Assembly: GCA_016218715.1 (NCBI GenBank)
Contig: JACRDG010000068.1
Coordinates: forward strand, 58,985 to 122,984
Direction of reading: 5' to 3'
DNA: 64,000 nt
From: Desulfomonile tiedjei
GTDB lineage: Bacteria > Desulfobacterota > Desulfomonilia > Desulfomonilales > Desulfomonilaceae
In this document: piece by piece, positions 7,511 through 15,528 of the stretch
Layout: each line of letters begins with the position of its first letter
Position numbering within the stretch: the stretch's first letter is position 1
Notes under the pieces: generated by a model
The model's input: the letters and a program-made list of their open reading frames with translations, nothing else
What the model was told of the DNA's origin: nothing
The model's database searches: none
Position numbers and translations under genes: made by a program

Positions 7511-9967
7511 TTGAAAGAGAAAGCTGAAATCAGAGAACAATTGCAGGCCCCTGATAGCCGTGATCTCCGGATCGGCGTGTATGTGTGCCATTGCGGGAAG
7601 AACATCGGAGGAACGGTAGACTGCGTGAAGGTCGCCGAGCATGCCCGAGACCTGCCTGGGGTGGTCCTCGCGAAGGATTCGCTCTACACGTGCTCTGAAC
7701 CGGGCCAGGAGCAGATCAAGGCGGACATCAAAGAGCAGAAGCTGAACCGAGTGGTCGTTGCCTCCTGCACCCCGAGACTCCACGAACCTACCTTTCGCGC
7801 GGCGTGCGAAGCCGCGGGGTTGAATCCATACCTTCTGGAAATGGCCAATATCAGGGAGCACTGTTCCTGGGTGCACCTCCACGACAAAGAGGCTGCCACC
7901 GAGAAAGCGAAAGATCTCGTGTCCATGGCCGTGAGCCGGGCTGCAAGGCTCGCGCCGCAGGTCGAGCTGACCGTCCCCGTGACCCGTAAGGCGATGGTGA
8001 TCGGCGGCGGGGTGGCTGGCATCCAGGCTGCTCTGGACATGGCGGACGCAGGGTACCACGTCTACCTGGTGGAACGTTCCGGGAGCATCGGCGGTCGTAT
8101 GGCGCAACTGGACAAGACGTTTCCCACCATGGACTGCTCCATCTGCATCCTGGCCCCGAAAATGAGCGAAGTGGGCCGACACCCGAACATTGAGTTGCTC
8201 ACGCTGTCCGAGGTCAAATCGGTCAGCGGGTACATTGGGAATTTCAATGTCGAGGTCCTCAAGAAAGCGCGGTACGTATCCAAGGAATGCACGTCCTGCG
8301 GGGATTGCATCCAAGTATGTCCGCAACTGGCCCCTGATGAGTTCAACGCGGGGCTGTCGATCCGGCATGCCATTTACATCCCGTTTGCCCAGGCAGTTCC
8401 GTCGACGTTTCTTATCGACATGGGCCAGTGCCTCAACAATCAGGGGATTGTCGCATGTGACCGCTGTTTCCAGGCATGCAGCCACAAGTGCATCGATTTT
8501 TCCCAGAGAGACCAGATCATCGAAATCGAGGTCGGGACCATCGTCGTGGCCACCGGAGTGGACGTGTACGATCCGACCGCGCTGACGGAACTGGGGTACG
8601 GCAAGTTCCCCAACGTCATTACGACCCTTGAGTTCGAGCGCCTGATCAATGCGGGCGGCCCGTCCTCGGGTGAGCTGATACGGCCTTCTGACCGGCGGAG
8701 GCCGTCAAAGGTGGCTTTCCTCCAGTGCATCGGCTCGCGGAGCAAACGGAGCAACCCATACTGCAGCAACGTCTGCTGCATGAACACCATCAAAGACGCT
8801 CTGCTCATTCGCGAGCACTGGCCTGAAACGGAGATATACGTCTTTTACATCGACATTCGAGCGTTCGGGAAAGGGTTTGAAGACCTCTTCCGGAGGGCCC
8901 GCCGGGAAGGTGTGATCTTCATTCGAGGAATTCCCGGCGAAATCATAGAAGACATCAATACCGGCGACGTTACGCTCCTCGGTGAGAACACGCTGCTTGG
9001 AGAGCAGTACCGATACTCCATGGACATGGTCATCCTGTCTGTCGGTATCAAGCCTCGGCGGGACTCGGAAGACATCCAGAGGCTGCTGAACCTCTCGACC
9101 GACACCGACGGTTTCTACATGGAGGCCCATCCAAAACTGAGACCGGTGGATACCACCACCGGCGGCGTGTTCCTTGCGGGCGCTGCCGAAGGCCCGAAGG
9201 ACATCAAGGATTCGGTGACCCAAGCGTCCGCAGCTGCATCCCGGGCGAACATCCTCATGAGCCGCGGCGAAGTGAGAGTTCCTGCCCTCACCTCCCGGAT
9301 CGATCCTGACAAGTGCACCGCGTGTGGCCTCTGTGCACGGGTTTGCCCGTACCACGCGATCCAGGGGAGCAAGGAGCAGGGCTATTACCGGGTCATAGAA
9401 GCTGCCTGTCAGGGATGCGGAGCCTGCGTCCCGGAGTGTCGATTCGAGGCCATCGATCAAACCCACTTTACCGAGGCCCAGATCGTCAGCCAGATCGACA
9501 GTGTTCTGGCCAACGACCCGCATGAGAAGATCGTGGCGTTTGCCTGCAACTGGTGCTCGTACGCGGGAGCGGACTTCGCAGGAGTTTCCCGGCTGCAGTA
9601 CCCGCATAACGTCCGCATCATCCGCACAATGTGTTCGGCCCGCGTCTCTCCCGCCTGGATCGAGCGGGCGCTCCTGAAGGGTGTTGGCGCGGTTCTCGTT
9701 TCCGGATGCCATCCGGCGGATTGCCATTACAACAATGCCAACCAGAATACCGCAAGACGAGTGGAACGTTTCTGGAAAAGAATGGAACGCATCGGAATCA
9801 ACAAGGATCGGCTCAGACTGGCATGGGTGTCCGCTGCAGAGGGCGCGCAGTTTGCCCGTGTCATCGAGGAGATGGAAGCCGGACTGCAGAAGTTGAGTCC
9901 GAGGCAGATCTCCCAGGACGCGGAGAAGCTCCGTAAGTCACTGGTAAAGAAGAGTGAAACCACATGA
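7511..9967 (+). CDS. hdrA: HdrA-like FAD/[4Fe-4S] subunit fused to an MvhD domain
   Basis: An 818-residue iron-sulfur flavoprotein, the electron-bifurcating core of heterodisulfide reductase complexes. In order: an N-terminal Cys-rich region ('VCHCGKNIGG'); FAD Rossmann 'VIGGGVAGIQAALDMADAG' (about 162-180); 'MDCSICILAPKM' with C208/C211; [4Fe-4S] 'CTSCGDCIQVCP' (about 259-270); two C-terminal [4Fe-4S] motifs, 'CTACGLCARVCP' (about 601) and 'CQGCGACVPEC' (about 633). From about residue 670 comes an MvhD/FlpD-type [2Fe-2S] domain ('FACNWCSYAGAD', 'RTMCSARV', 'GCHPADCHY'). Translation appears to start at TTG 7511 behind GGAGGAAA; no ATG lies before the first conserved motif. It overlaps hdrC by four bases. 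No MvhA/MvhG hydrogenase genes are nearby, so the MvhD partner is likely KOR or ferredoxin (inference). Confidence 0.9.
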   Translation: MKEKAEIREQLQAPDSRDLRIGVYVCHCGKNIGGTVDCVKVAEHARDLPGVVLAKDSLYTCSEPGQEQIKADIKEQKLNRVVVASCTPRLHEPTFRAACEAAGLNPYLLEMANIREHCSWVHLHDKEAATEKAKDLVSMAVSRAARLAPQVELTVPVTRKAMVIGGGVAGIQAALDMADAGYHVYLVERSGSIGGRMAQLDKTFPTMDCSICILAPKMSEVGRHPNIELLTLSEVKSVSGYIGNFNVEVLKKARYVSKECTSCGDCIQVCPQLAPDEFNAGLSIRHAIYIPFAQAVPSTFLIDMGQCLNNQGIVACDRCFQACSHKCIDFSQRDQIIEIEVGTIVVATGVDVYDPTALTELGYGKFPNVITTLEFERLINAGGPSSGELIRPSDRRRPSKVAFLQCIGSRSKRSNPYCSNVCCMNTIKDALLIREHWPETEIYVFYIDIRAFGKGFEDLFRRARREGVIFIRGIPGEIIEDINTGDVTLLGENTLLGEQYRYSMDMVILSVGIKPRRDSEDIQRLLNLSTDTDGFYMEAHPKLRPVDTTTGGVFLAGAAEGPKDIKDSVTQASAAASRANILMSRGEVRVPALTSRIDPDKCTACGLCARVCPYHAIQGSKEQGYYRVIEAACQGCGACVPECRFEAIDQTHFTEAQIVSQIDSVLANDPHEKIVAFACNWCSYAGADFAGVSRLQYPHNVRIIRTMCSARVSPAWIERALLKGVGAVLVSGCHPADCHYNNANQNTARRVERFWKRMERIGINKDRLRLAWVSAAEGAQFARVIEEMEAGLQKLSPRQISQDAEKLRKSLVKKSETT

Positions 9968-10428
9968 CCACCATCAAGCTCTGGAAGTTCTTTGCCCGAG
10001 AAGACCTGTACGAATGCTACCAATGCGCTCGTTGCACTGGGTCATGTCCTGCCATGGAGGTTGCACCAGCGTTCGGTCCCCGAGAAACGATCCTCAAATG
10101 TCTCAACGTCGGGCACGAAAAGGTGGTGCAGGACGAGCGAATCTGGCTCTGCTGCACCTGCAACGTCTGTGAAGACCGCTGCCCCCAGAAAATCCCGATC
10201 TCCGACCTGTTGGTGGCATTGCGCAATTCCGCAGCCCGGCGAGGAAACATTCCCGGCAGGCTGGTGATGGCCATCGAACTCCTTGCCAAGACGGGTCGTT
10301 CGATGATCGTTCACCAACTCGACGAGATGCGGGCCCACCATGGGCTTGCTCCTCTTCCTCCTGCTCCGGTGGAGGAAATCCGCGCGATCCTCGAGAAGAC
10401 CGGGCTGAGGGAAGTGGTTGAGTTCTAA
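9964..10428 (+). CDS. hdrC: HdrC-like [4Fe-4S] subunit
   Basis: A 154-residue ferredoxin-type subunit with two [4Fe-4S] sites, 'CYQCARCTGSCPA' (about residues 19-31) and 'CCTCNVCEDRCPQKIPISDL' (about 63-82). HdrC shuttles electrons between HdrA and HdrB. Its start overlaps the hdrA stop (ATGA). The C-terminal 60 residues are helical and end in 'REVVEF'. No membrane segment is present, so this is the soluble HdrABC type and not the membrane HdrDE type. Confidence 0.9.
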   Translation: MTTIKLWKFFAREDLYECYQCARCTGSCPAMEVAPAFGPRETILKCLNVGHEKVVQDERIWLCCTCNVCEDRCPQKIPISDLLVALRNSAARRGNIPGRLVMAIELLAKTGRSMIVHQLDEMRAHHGLAPLPPAPVEEIRAILEKTGLREVVEF

Positions 10429-10469
10429 CCAGAATTGTCTGCAACGATACCATTTGCGAAAAGGTTGCC

Positions 10470-11363
10470 ATGAAATACGCCCTGTTTCTTGGATGCGCCA
10501 TCCCGATCAAATATCCGGGTTTTGAAGCTGCTACTCGCCTGGTATGCCAAAGGTTGGGGATCGAGCTTGTCGATCTTCCCTTCTCCTGCTGTCCTCCTCC
10601 AACCAGCATGAAGCTCGTGCACTACGACTCCTGGCTCGCGCTCGCGGCAAGGAACCTCTGCCTCGCGGAAGAGGCGGGGTTGGATGTCATGACACTCTGC
10701 TCCGGTTGCGTCAATACGCTCAAAGAAGCGAACCGCACGCTGAAGCAGAGCGAATCGAAGAAGCGCAGGGTCAACAAGATACTGGAGGAGCACAACCACC
10801 GGTTCAAGGGTACGATAGACGTTACCCACATCCTGGACGTGCTGTATCAGGACACGATTGTCGAGCGCCTGATCAAGGAGACGGTTCGGGACCTTCCTAT
10901 GCGCATCGGTTGCCACTACGGCTGCCACTATTTTCGGCCGCCGGGCATCATGTACCCGGGTGAGCTTTCGGACGCTGAATCGTACGTTCCGGTGCAGATG
11001 GACCATCTCCTCTCCATCATTGGCATGGAGCCGATGGAGTATTCGAGGAAGTTCCTCTGCTGCGGTTCTCCGCTCGGCGCGAACGCGGATCAGGACGCGG
11101 GCTATGCCATCACCCAGACGAAGCTCCAGTACATGCGCGATCGCGACATCGAAGCGTTGTCGGTCATCTGTCCTTCGTGTTTCGAGCAGTTCGACATGGG
11201 GCAGATCGTGCTGGGACGCAAAACCAAAGAGAAGTACAAGATCCCGACCTTCTTCCTCACGCAACTGCTGGGTCTCGCGATGGGGCTGAGTGCGAAAGAG
11301 GTCGGCGTCGACGTTCACCGGATCAAGGCGAGGAAGCTTCTGGACGGCATTGGCATCGGTTGA
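10470..11363 (+). CDS. hdrB: HdrB-like subunit with two CCG domains
   Basis: A 297-residue catalytic-type subunit. Two CCG (cysteine-rich) domains are seen: the first has C9, 'FSCCPPPTS' and 'LCSGCVNTL'; the second has 'GCHYGCHYFRPPG', 'FLCCGSPLGAN' and 'CPSCFEQFDMG'. In methanogen HdrB these ligate the noncubane [4Fe-4S] clusters that cleave the CoM-S-S-CoB disulfide. Sulfate reducers lack that substrate, so the physiological disulfide or other acceptor is unknown here. AAGG precedes the ATG. It follows hdrC by 41 bases and precedes mrp by 40 bases. Confidence 0.9.
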   Translation: MKYALFLGCAIPIKYPGFEAATRLVCQRLGIELVDLPFSCCPPPTSMKLVHYDSWLALAARNLCLAEEAGLDVMTLCSGCVNTLKEANRTLKQSESKKRRVNKILEEHNHRFKGTIDVTHILDVLYQDTIVERLIKETVRDLPMRIGCHYGCHYFRPPGIMYPGELSDAESYVPVQMDHLLSIIGMEPMEYSRKFLCCGSPLGANADQDAGYAITQTKLQYMRDRDIEALSVICPSCFEQFDMGQIVLGRKTKEKYKIPTFFLTQLLGLAMGLSAKEVGVDVHRIKARKLLDGIGIG

Positions 11364-11403
11364 GGCTTTCTCCGATTCTGTTTACAACCCTGTGGGGACG
11401 AAT

Positions 11404-12273
11404 ATGACCGAGCAAAAGAAGAAACCGCCCCTTTCTCGGGACGAGATCGATCAACTTCGAGAGGACCTGATGGTGGCAGACACCCTGACCCGAATCGAAA
11501 ACACGCTCATGGTCTTGTCGGGCAAGGGCGGTGTCGGCAAGAGCACCGTAGCGGTGAACCTGGCCGCCGCGCTCGCCGCGTCGGACAAGCAGGTCGGATT
11601 GTTGGACATCGACATTCACGGCCCCAGTGTCCCGACACTCCTCAATCTGGAGGGGACTCTGGTGCGCGGGACATCGGAGCGCGGGTTGATTCCGGTCCGG
11701 TACAACGACAATCTGAAAGTGCTCTCCATCGAGTTCGTGCTCAAGGATCAGGCCCAGGAGGCGGTGATCTGGCGCGGACCTATGAAACACCAGATGATCA
11801 AGCAGTTCATCGGCGAAGCTGATTGGGGCGACCTCGATTTTCTCATCGTAGACGCTCCTCCCGGAACCGGCGACGAGCCGCTTTCGATATGCCAGATGGC
11901 GCCTCCGCGGTCTCAGGCCGTGATCGTGACGACCCCGCAGAAGCTTGCGGTGAAGGACGTCAAGAAGTCGATTCGCTTCTGCAAGACCCTCGGCATGCCG
12001 ATATTCGGCATCATCGAGAACATGAGTGGCTTTGTCTGCCCGAACTGCGGGACCGAGCATCAGCTCTTCAAGAGCGGTGGCGGAAAGCAGCTCGCCCTGG
12101 AGACCGGTTTCCGGTTTCTGGGGAGGATCCCCATCGATCCGCGCATGGTCGTTGCATCGGACGAGGGAAAGCCGTTCGTTCTCGAACATCCCACATCACC
12201 GGCAGCCAAGGCCTTTGATCAAATCGTAGCGCCGATGCTCGCCCTCGCCCCACCGAGGCTGAAGAAGCACTGA
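11404..12273 (+). CDS. mrp: Mrp/ApbC-type Fe-S cluster carrier ATPase
   Basis: A 289-residue P-loop NTPase of the Mrp/Nbp35/ApbC family. The deviant Walker A 'LSGKGGVGKSTVAVNLA' is near residue 39, with 'VGLLDIDIHGPSVPTLL' after it and the switch region 'LIVDAPPGTGDEPL'. The C-terminal 'FVCPNCGTEHQLF' supplies the CPxC cysteines that bridge a [4Fe-4S] cluster between two monomers. It is the last gene of the kor-hdr cluster, where a cluster-loading factor for such an FeS-rich set makes sense (inference). ATG at 11404 (MTEQKKKPPLS) follows GGGGAC; the longer frame to 11290 overlaps hdrB and is rejected. Confidence 0.88.
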   Translation: MTEQKKKPPLSRDEIDQLREDLMVADTLTRIENTLMVLSGKGGVGKSTVAVNLAAALAASDKQVGLLDIDIHGPSVPTLLNLEGTLVRGTSERGLIPVRYNDNLKVLSIEFVLKDQAQEAVIWRGPMKHQMIKQFIGEADWGDLDFLIVDAPPGTGDEPLSICQMAPPRSQAVIVTTPQKLAVKDVKKSIRFCKTLGMPIFGIIENMSGFVCPNCGTEHQLFKSGGGKQLALETGFRFLGRIPIDPRMVVASDEGKPFVLEHPTSPAAKAFDQIVAPMLALAPPRLKKH

Positions 12274-12296
12274 GCACGCCTTTCGTACTCACGGTG

Positions 12297-12352
12297 TCTC
12301 CCTTGAATTCCCTGGCCCAGGCTGTTCAGTGGGGCCGGCACCTTGCCGGCCA
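12297..12352. repeat. Dispersed palindromic repeat, family B, copy 2
   Basis: GGCTGTTCAGTGGGGCCGG, then CACCTTGCCGGCC. Homology with the copies at 22.0, 26.3 and 56.7 kb extends about 25 bases upstream of the palindrome. It lies downstream of mrp. Confidence 0.75.
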
Positions 12353-12484
12353 TTCATCGTCGAGCGATGCAGCGGAGTACGTAGATATCCCTTTGACCCA
12401 CTGTAGGGCTCGCGGCAATCCTCGTGCATGAGACGCCGTCAGGAATTCCGGACGTCACGACGGATCGTTTCTTCGAGTTCCGAT

Positions 12485-12970
12485 CTATTCCTCGGAGGCG
12501 TGGGAGACCTGCCCCGAGCCGAACGACATGGGGCGCTCCGCGCCTTGGCTCTCCAGAAACGCATTGTACATGACGATCAAACGCTGTCCGATCGCGGCAG
12601 CCAGCCGTTTGAAAAATTCCATGCCGTCGCCGGGGTGTTTCCCGAGGACCTTGCCCAACTGCTCTTTCTCGATCCTGATCAACCGGCTCGGCGCGACACA
12701 TTCCGCTCGAGCGGTGTACGCTGCACGGTCAACCAGGCTTGACCAGCCGAAGGCCTCACCGGGATTGCTGATCGAATACTCGATCTCAGCCTGCTCCCCA
12801 ATGGCGAGCCTCACGCGCCCTTCTGCCAGCACGTAGAAGAAACCGGCCGGATCACCGTCCGCGAACAGTACCGTGCCTTTTCCGTACGATTCTTCAACCA
12901 TAATTTTCGCAAGTTCGTTCATGAAGTCCTGGCTGAGTCCCTTAAAAAGTTCGGCCTCTTGAATGAACAT
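12485..12970 (-). CDS. Cyclic-nucleotide-binding-domain protein without a DNA-binding domain
   Basis: A 161-residue protein that is essentially one cNMP-binding beta-roll (about residues 8-120): 'LFKGLSQDFMNELAKIM', 'GTVLFADGDPAGFFYVLAEGRVRLAI', then 'GEAFGWSSLVDRAAYTARAECV'. The phosphate-binding segment is 'GEAFGWSSLVDRAAYTA', where classical cAMP binders have GE.....RSA; the Arg-Ser/Thr-Ala pattern is partly kept as 'RAAYTA'. There is no C-terminal helix-turn-helix, unlike Crp/Fnr. I chose ATG 12970 (MFIQEAELF) behind AGGGGGAC; an ATG at 12994 would add eight residues. Ligand and partner are unknown. It is divergent from the rhomboid gene. Confidence 0.75.
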   Translation of the reverse strand: MFIQEAELFKGLSQDFMNELAKIMVEESYGKGTVLFADGDPAGFFYVLAEGRVRLAIGEQAEIEYSISNPGEAFGWSSLVDRAAYTARAECVAPSRLIRIEKEQLGKVLGKHPGDGMEFFKRLAAAIGQRLIVMYNAFLESQGAERPMSFGSGQVSHASEE

Positions 12971-13210
12971 GGTGTCCCCCTTTCGGTTGAGCACGTCTGC
13001 AAAGAACGAGGTGGTACTGCCTCCGCTTCCAGTTTACTGCCGCCTACTTGCGGCGACAAGAGCGCAATAGTCCTCCGCGTGGATAACATGATAGGTGCCC
13101 CAGCCCTCTCGGTTGCATTGCCGTTCTCGACATTCCGCTTTCGTGCTACCATACTGCCCGCCGGGCGGAGCGGCTTAACAGCTCCGGTCGTATTGTCAGC
13201 GAGAGCACCA

Positions 13211-13912
13211 ATGATCCCCTTGCGAGACAGCGCCCCTTCGGGGACCGTCCCATACGTGACCATCGCGATCATTATCGCGAACAGCGTGATCTGGCTGCAT
13301 GAGGTGACCCTAGGGGAGTATGTGGACCGTTTCGTCGCGGATTACGCTCTCATTCCGGTGCACGTTGTCGGGTTCACCCATTTCAGCGGCGGCTTCCTGC
13401 ACAATGCTCTCCTGCCCCTTTTTTCTTCGGCCTTCCTTCATGCCGGGTGGTTGCACATCATATTCAACATGTGGTTCCTCTGGATCTTTGGCGACAATGT
13501 CGAAGATCGGCTCGGCCATTTCAGGTTCGTGATTTTCTACCTGCTGTGCGGGGCCGGCTCGGGGTTGATTCAGGTTCTGGCAAGCCCTGCCTCCGACGTG
13601 CCCATCCTCGGGGCCAGCGGTGCGGTCAGCGGGGTGCTCGGCGCGTACCTGGTCAGTTTTCCGCGTGCGCGCATCTATACCCTGGTGATTATCATCATCC
13701 TGATCCAATTCATGAATATCCCTGCGTGGATCTTTCTGATTTTCTGGTTCGCGATTCAGCTCCTGAGCGGTGCTGCCCAGTTGGGCGCGCGTCAAGACCT
13801 GGGGGGAGTTGCCTACTGGGCTCACATCGGGGGTTTCGTGCTGGGGATCTTGCTGATCTGGCTGATGGCCAAGAAGCCAACGCCTCGCAGCCTGTCGTGG
13901 TCGGGCCACTGA
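13211..13912 (+). CDS. Rhomboid family intramembrane serine protease
   Basis: A 233-residue polytopic membrane protease with six or seven hydrophobic segments. The catalytic Ser motif is 'ILGASGAVSGVLGAYLV' (GxSG, S near residue 139), and the catalytic His is in 'VAYWAHIGGFVLG' near residue 208. The family loop 'FLHAGWLHIIFNMWFLWIFGDNVEDRLG' (HxxxN) is intact, so the protein should be active. ATG at 13211 begins MIPLRDSAPSGTVPYVT, the typical N-terminus for this group; the open frame to 12959 runs into the divergent gene's promoter region and is rejected. The substrate is unknown. Confidence 0.88.
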   Translation: MIPLRDSAPSGTVPYVTIAIIIANSVIWLHEVTLGEYVDRFVADYALIPVHVVGFTHFSGGFLHNALLPLFSSAFLHAGWLHIIFNMWFLWIFGDNVEDRLGHFRFVIFYLLCGAGSGLIQVLASPASDVPILGASGAVSGVLGAYLVSFPRARIYTLVIIIILIQFMNIPAWIFLIFWFAIQLLSGAAQLGARQDLGGVAYWAHIGGFVLGILLIWLMAKKPTPRSLSWSGH

Positions 13913-14091
13913 TTCTGCTCCCTGCGATGAAAGAAGCTCCCTGAGCGACAGGTTGACAAAAATCTTTAACGCTCCGGGGCTGTATGCGAAACTGGGGACC
14001 GGAACCGGGACACCGTACCGTCGTCCGCTGTCTTGATTCCGCGGGAGAATCGGCAATAATCAGTCATGCCGACTCCGGGGAGCATTATCTT

Positions 14092-15459
14092 ATGATGGTG
14101 GAAGCCATACTCACCGCGTTCCTGAAGCGCCGCTTTTCCAACGTGCTTCAGCTCGAGGACTTCGGAAGGATCGCACCGCCGCGGCCGAAAGCCGGCAAAG
14201 AATATCTGCTCTATGTCCACGTCCCCTTCTGCGAGGAACTGTGCCCGTACTGTTCCTTCAACCGCTTTCCGCTGGAGAAGGATCTGGCGCGCACGTATTT
14301 CAGGAGCCTCGGACGTGAGATACGCATGTACGCGGAACTCGGTTTCGATTTCCCGGCCATCTACGTCGGCGGAGGAACCCCGACCGTTCTTCCGGACGAA
14401 ATCGCGCGGATACTGGACGATCTCAGGTCTCTGTTCCGCGTACGGGAGATCTCACTGGAAACCAATCCCCATCACCTGACCGACGACATCGTACGGGTGC
14501 TGAAGGACTGTGGCGTAAACCGGCTTTCGGTAGGGGTCCAGAGTTTCGACGACTCCCTGCTGAAGCAGATGGAGCGGTACCACAAGTATGGAAGCGGCCG
14601 GCAGATTCGAGACCGACTGGCGCACTACATGGGGACGTTCGATACGTTGAACGTGGACATGATCTTCAACTTTCCGACGCAAACCATGGCCATGCTGGAG
14701 CGCGACCTGGACATCATCGAAGAGATTCAGGCCGATCAGGTGACCTTCTATCCGCTCATGGTATCGGACTTGACGCGAAGGGAATTGGCAAGCCGTTTCG
14801 GGCCGATTAGTTACGGTCAAGAAAAGCGGTTTTACCTGAGATTGTCCGAGCGGCTCTCGAACAATTACACCTGTGGGACTGCATGGTGTTTCTCAAGAAA
14901 AAAGAGTATGATAGATGAATACATCGTAGATTACGACGAGTACGTCGGCGTGGGAAGCGGGTCATTCGGCTATACCGGCGGTTCCTGTTATGCCAACACC
15001 TTCTCGATTGCCGACTACGTTACATTCGTAGAGGAGGGAAGATTTCCCATCCTGGCGAAGCGCAACTTTACCGAAACAGAGCAGATTCAGTACGATTTCA
15101 TGATGAAGCTGTTCGGCACTTCGCTGGATGTTGAGAAAGCGGAGAAGAAATTCCACGGGAAATTCATGAAGGCGCTGTGGAAGGAAATTCCGGTCTTCAG
15201 GCTCGTAGCAGCTCTGACGAACGACAACGGGACCCTGAGACTGACACGCAAAGGGCAGTACTTCTGGGTCATCATGATGCGGGAGTTCTTTACGGGCGTG
15301 AACAACTTCCGCGATGCCTGCCGGGCAGGGAACGAAAAGACCGTGACGGCTCACCCGGACACAGCAACACTTCGAGATTGCGATGCAGGAGGCGCGGAAG
15401 GGCCGGTGCGCCTTCCCCTCGGTCGGAGCGGAGCGGAGTACCGCCTCAAGCCCCGCTGA
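14092..15459 (+). CDS. HemN/HemW-like radical SAM protein
   Basis: A 455-residue radical SAM enzyme of the coproporphyrinogen III oxidase-like family. The FeS motif is 'FCEELCPYCSFNRF' (CxxxCxxC), followed by the SAM-binding 'YVGGGTPTVLPDEI' and 'GVNRLSVGVQSFDDSLL', and a HemN-type C-terminal domain. Whether it is HemN (coproporphyrinogen dehydrogenase) or HemW (haem chaperone) cannot be settled; many sulfate reducers make haem by the sirohaem route. ATG ATG at 14092 follows GGGGAGC; the frame continues to 13984 but without a convincing site. The kinase gene follows after 69 bases. The last 50 residues are low-complexity and may lie outside the conserved fold. Confidence 0.8.
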   Translation: MMVEAILTAFLKRRFSNVLQLEDFGRIAPPRPKAGKEYLLYVHVPFCEELCPYCSFNRFPLEKDLARTYFRSLGREIRMYAELGFDFPAIYVGGGTPTVLPDEIARILDDLRSLFRVREISLETNPHHLTDDIVRVLKDCGVNRLSVGVQSFDDSLLKQMERYHKYGSGRQIRDRLAHYMGTFDTLNVDMIFNFPTQTMAMLERDLDIIEEIQADQVTFYPLMVSDLTRRELASRFGPISYGQEKRFYLRLSERLSNNYTCGTAWCFSRKKSMIDEYIVDYDEYVGVGSGSFGYTGGSCYANTFSIADYVTFVEEGRFPILAKRNFTETEQIQYDFMMKLFGTSLDVEKAEKKFHGKFMKALWKEIPVFRLVAALTNDNGTLRLTRKGQYFWVIMMREFFTGVNNFRDACRAGNEKTVTAHPDTATLRDCDAGGAEGPVRLPLGRSGAEYRLKPR

Positions 15460-15528
15460 ACCGTCGCGGGAACCGACCGGCGCCTCCACGGCACACACGT
15501 GCGTGGGAATCCGCAGGGAGTACCATTG

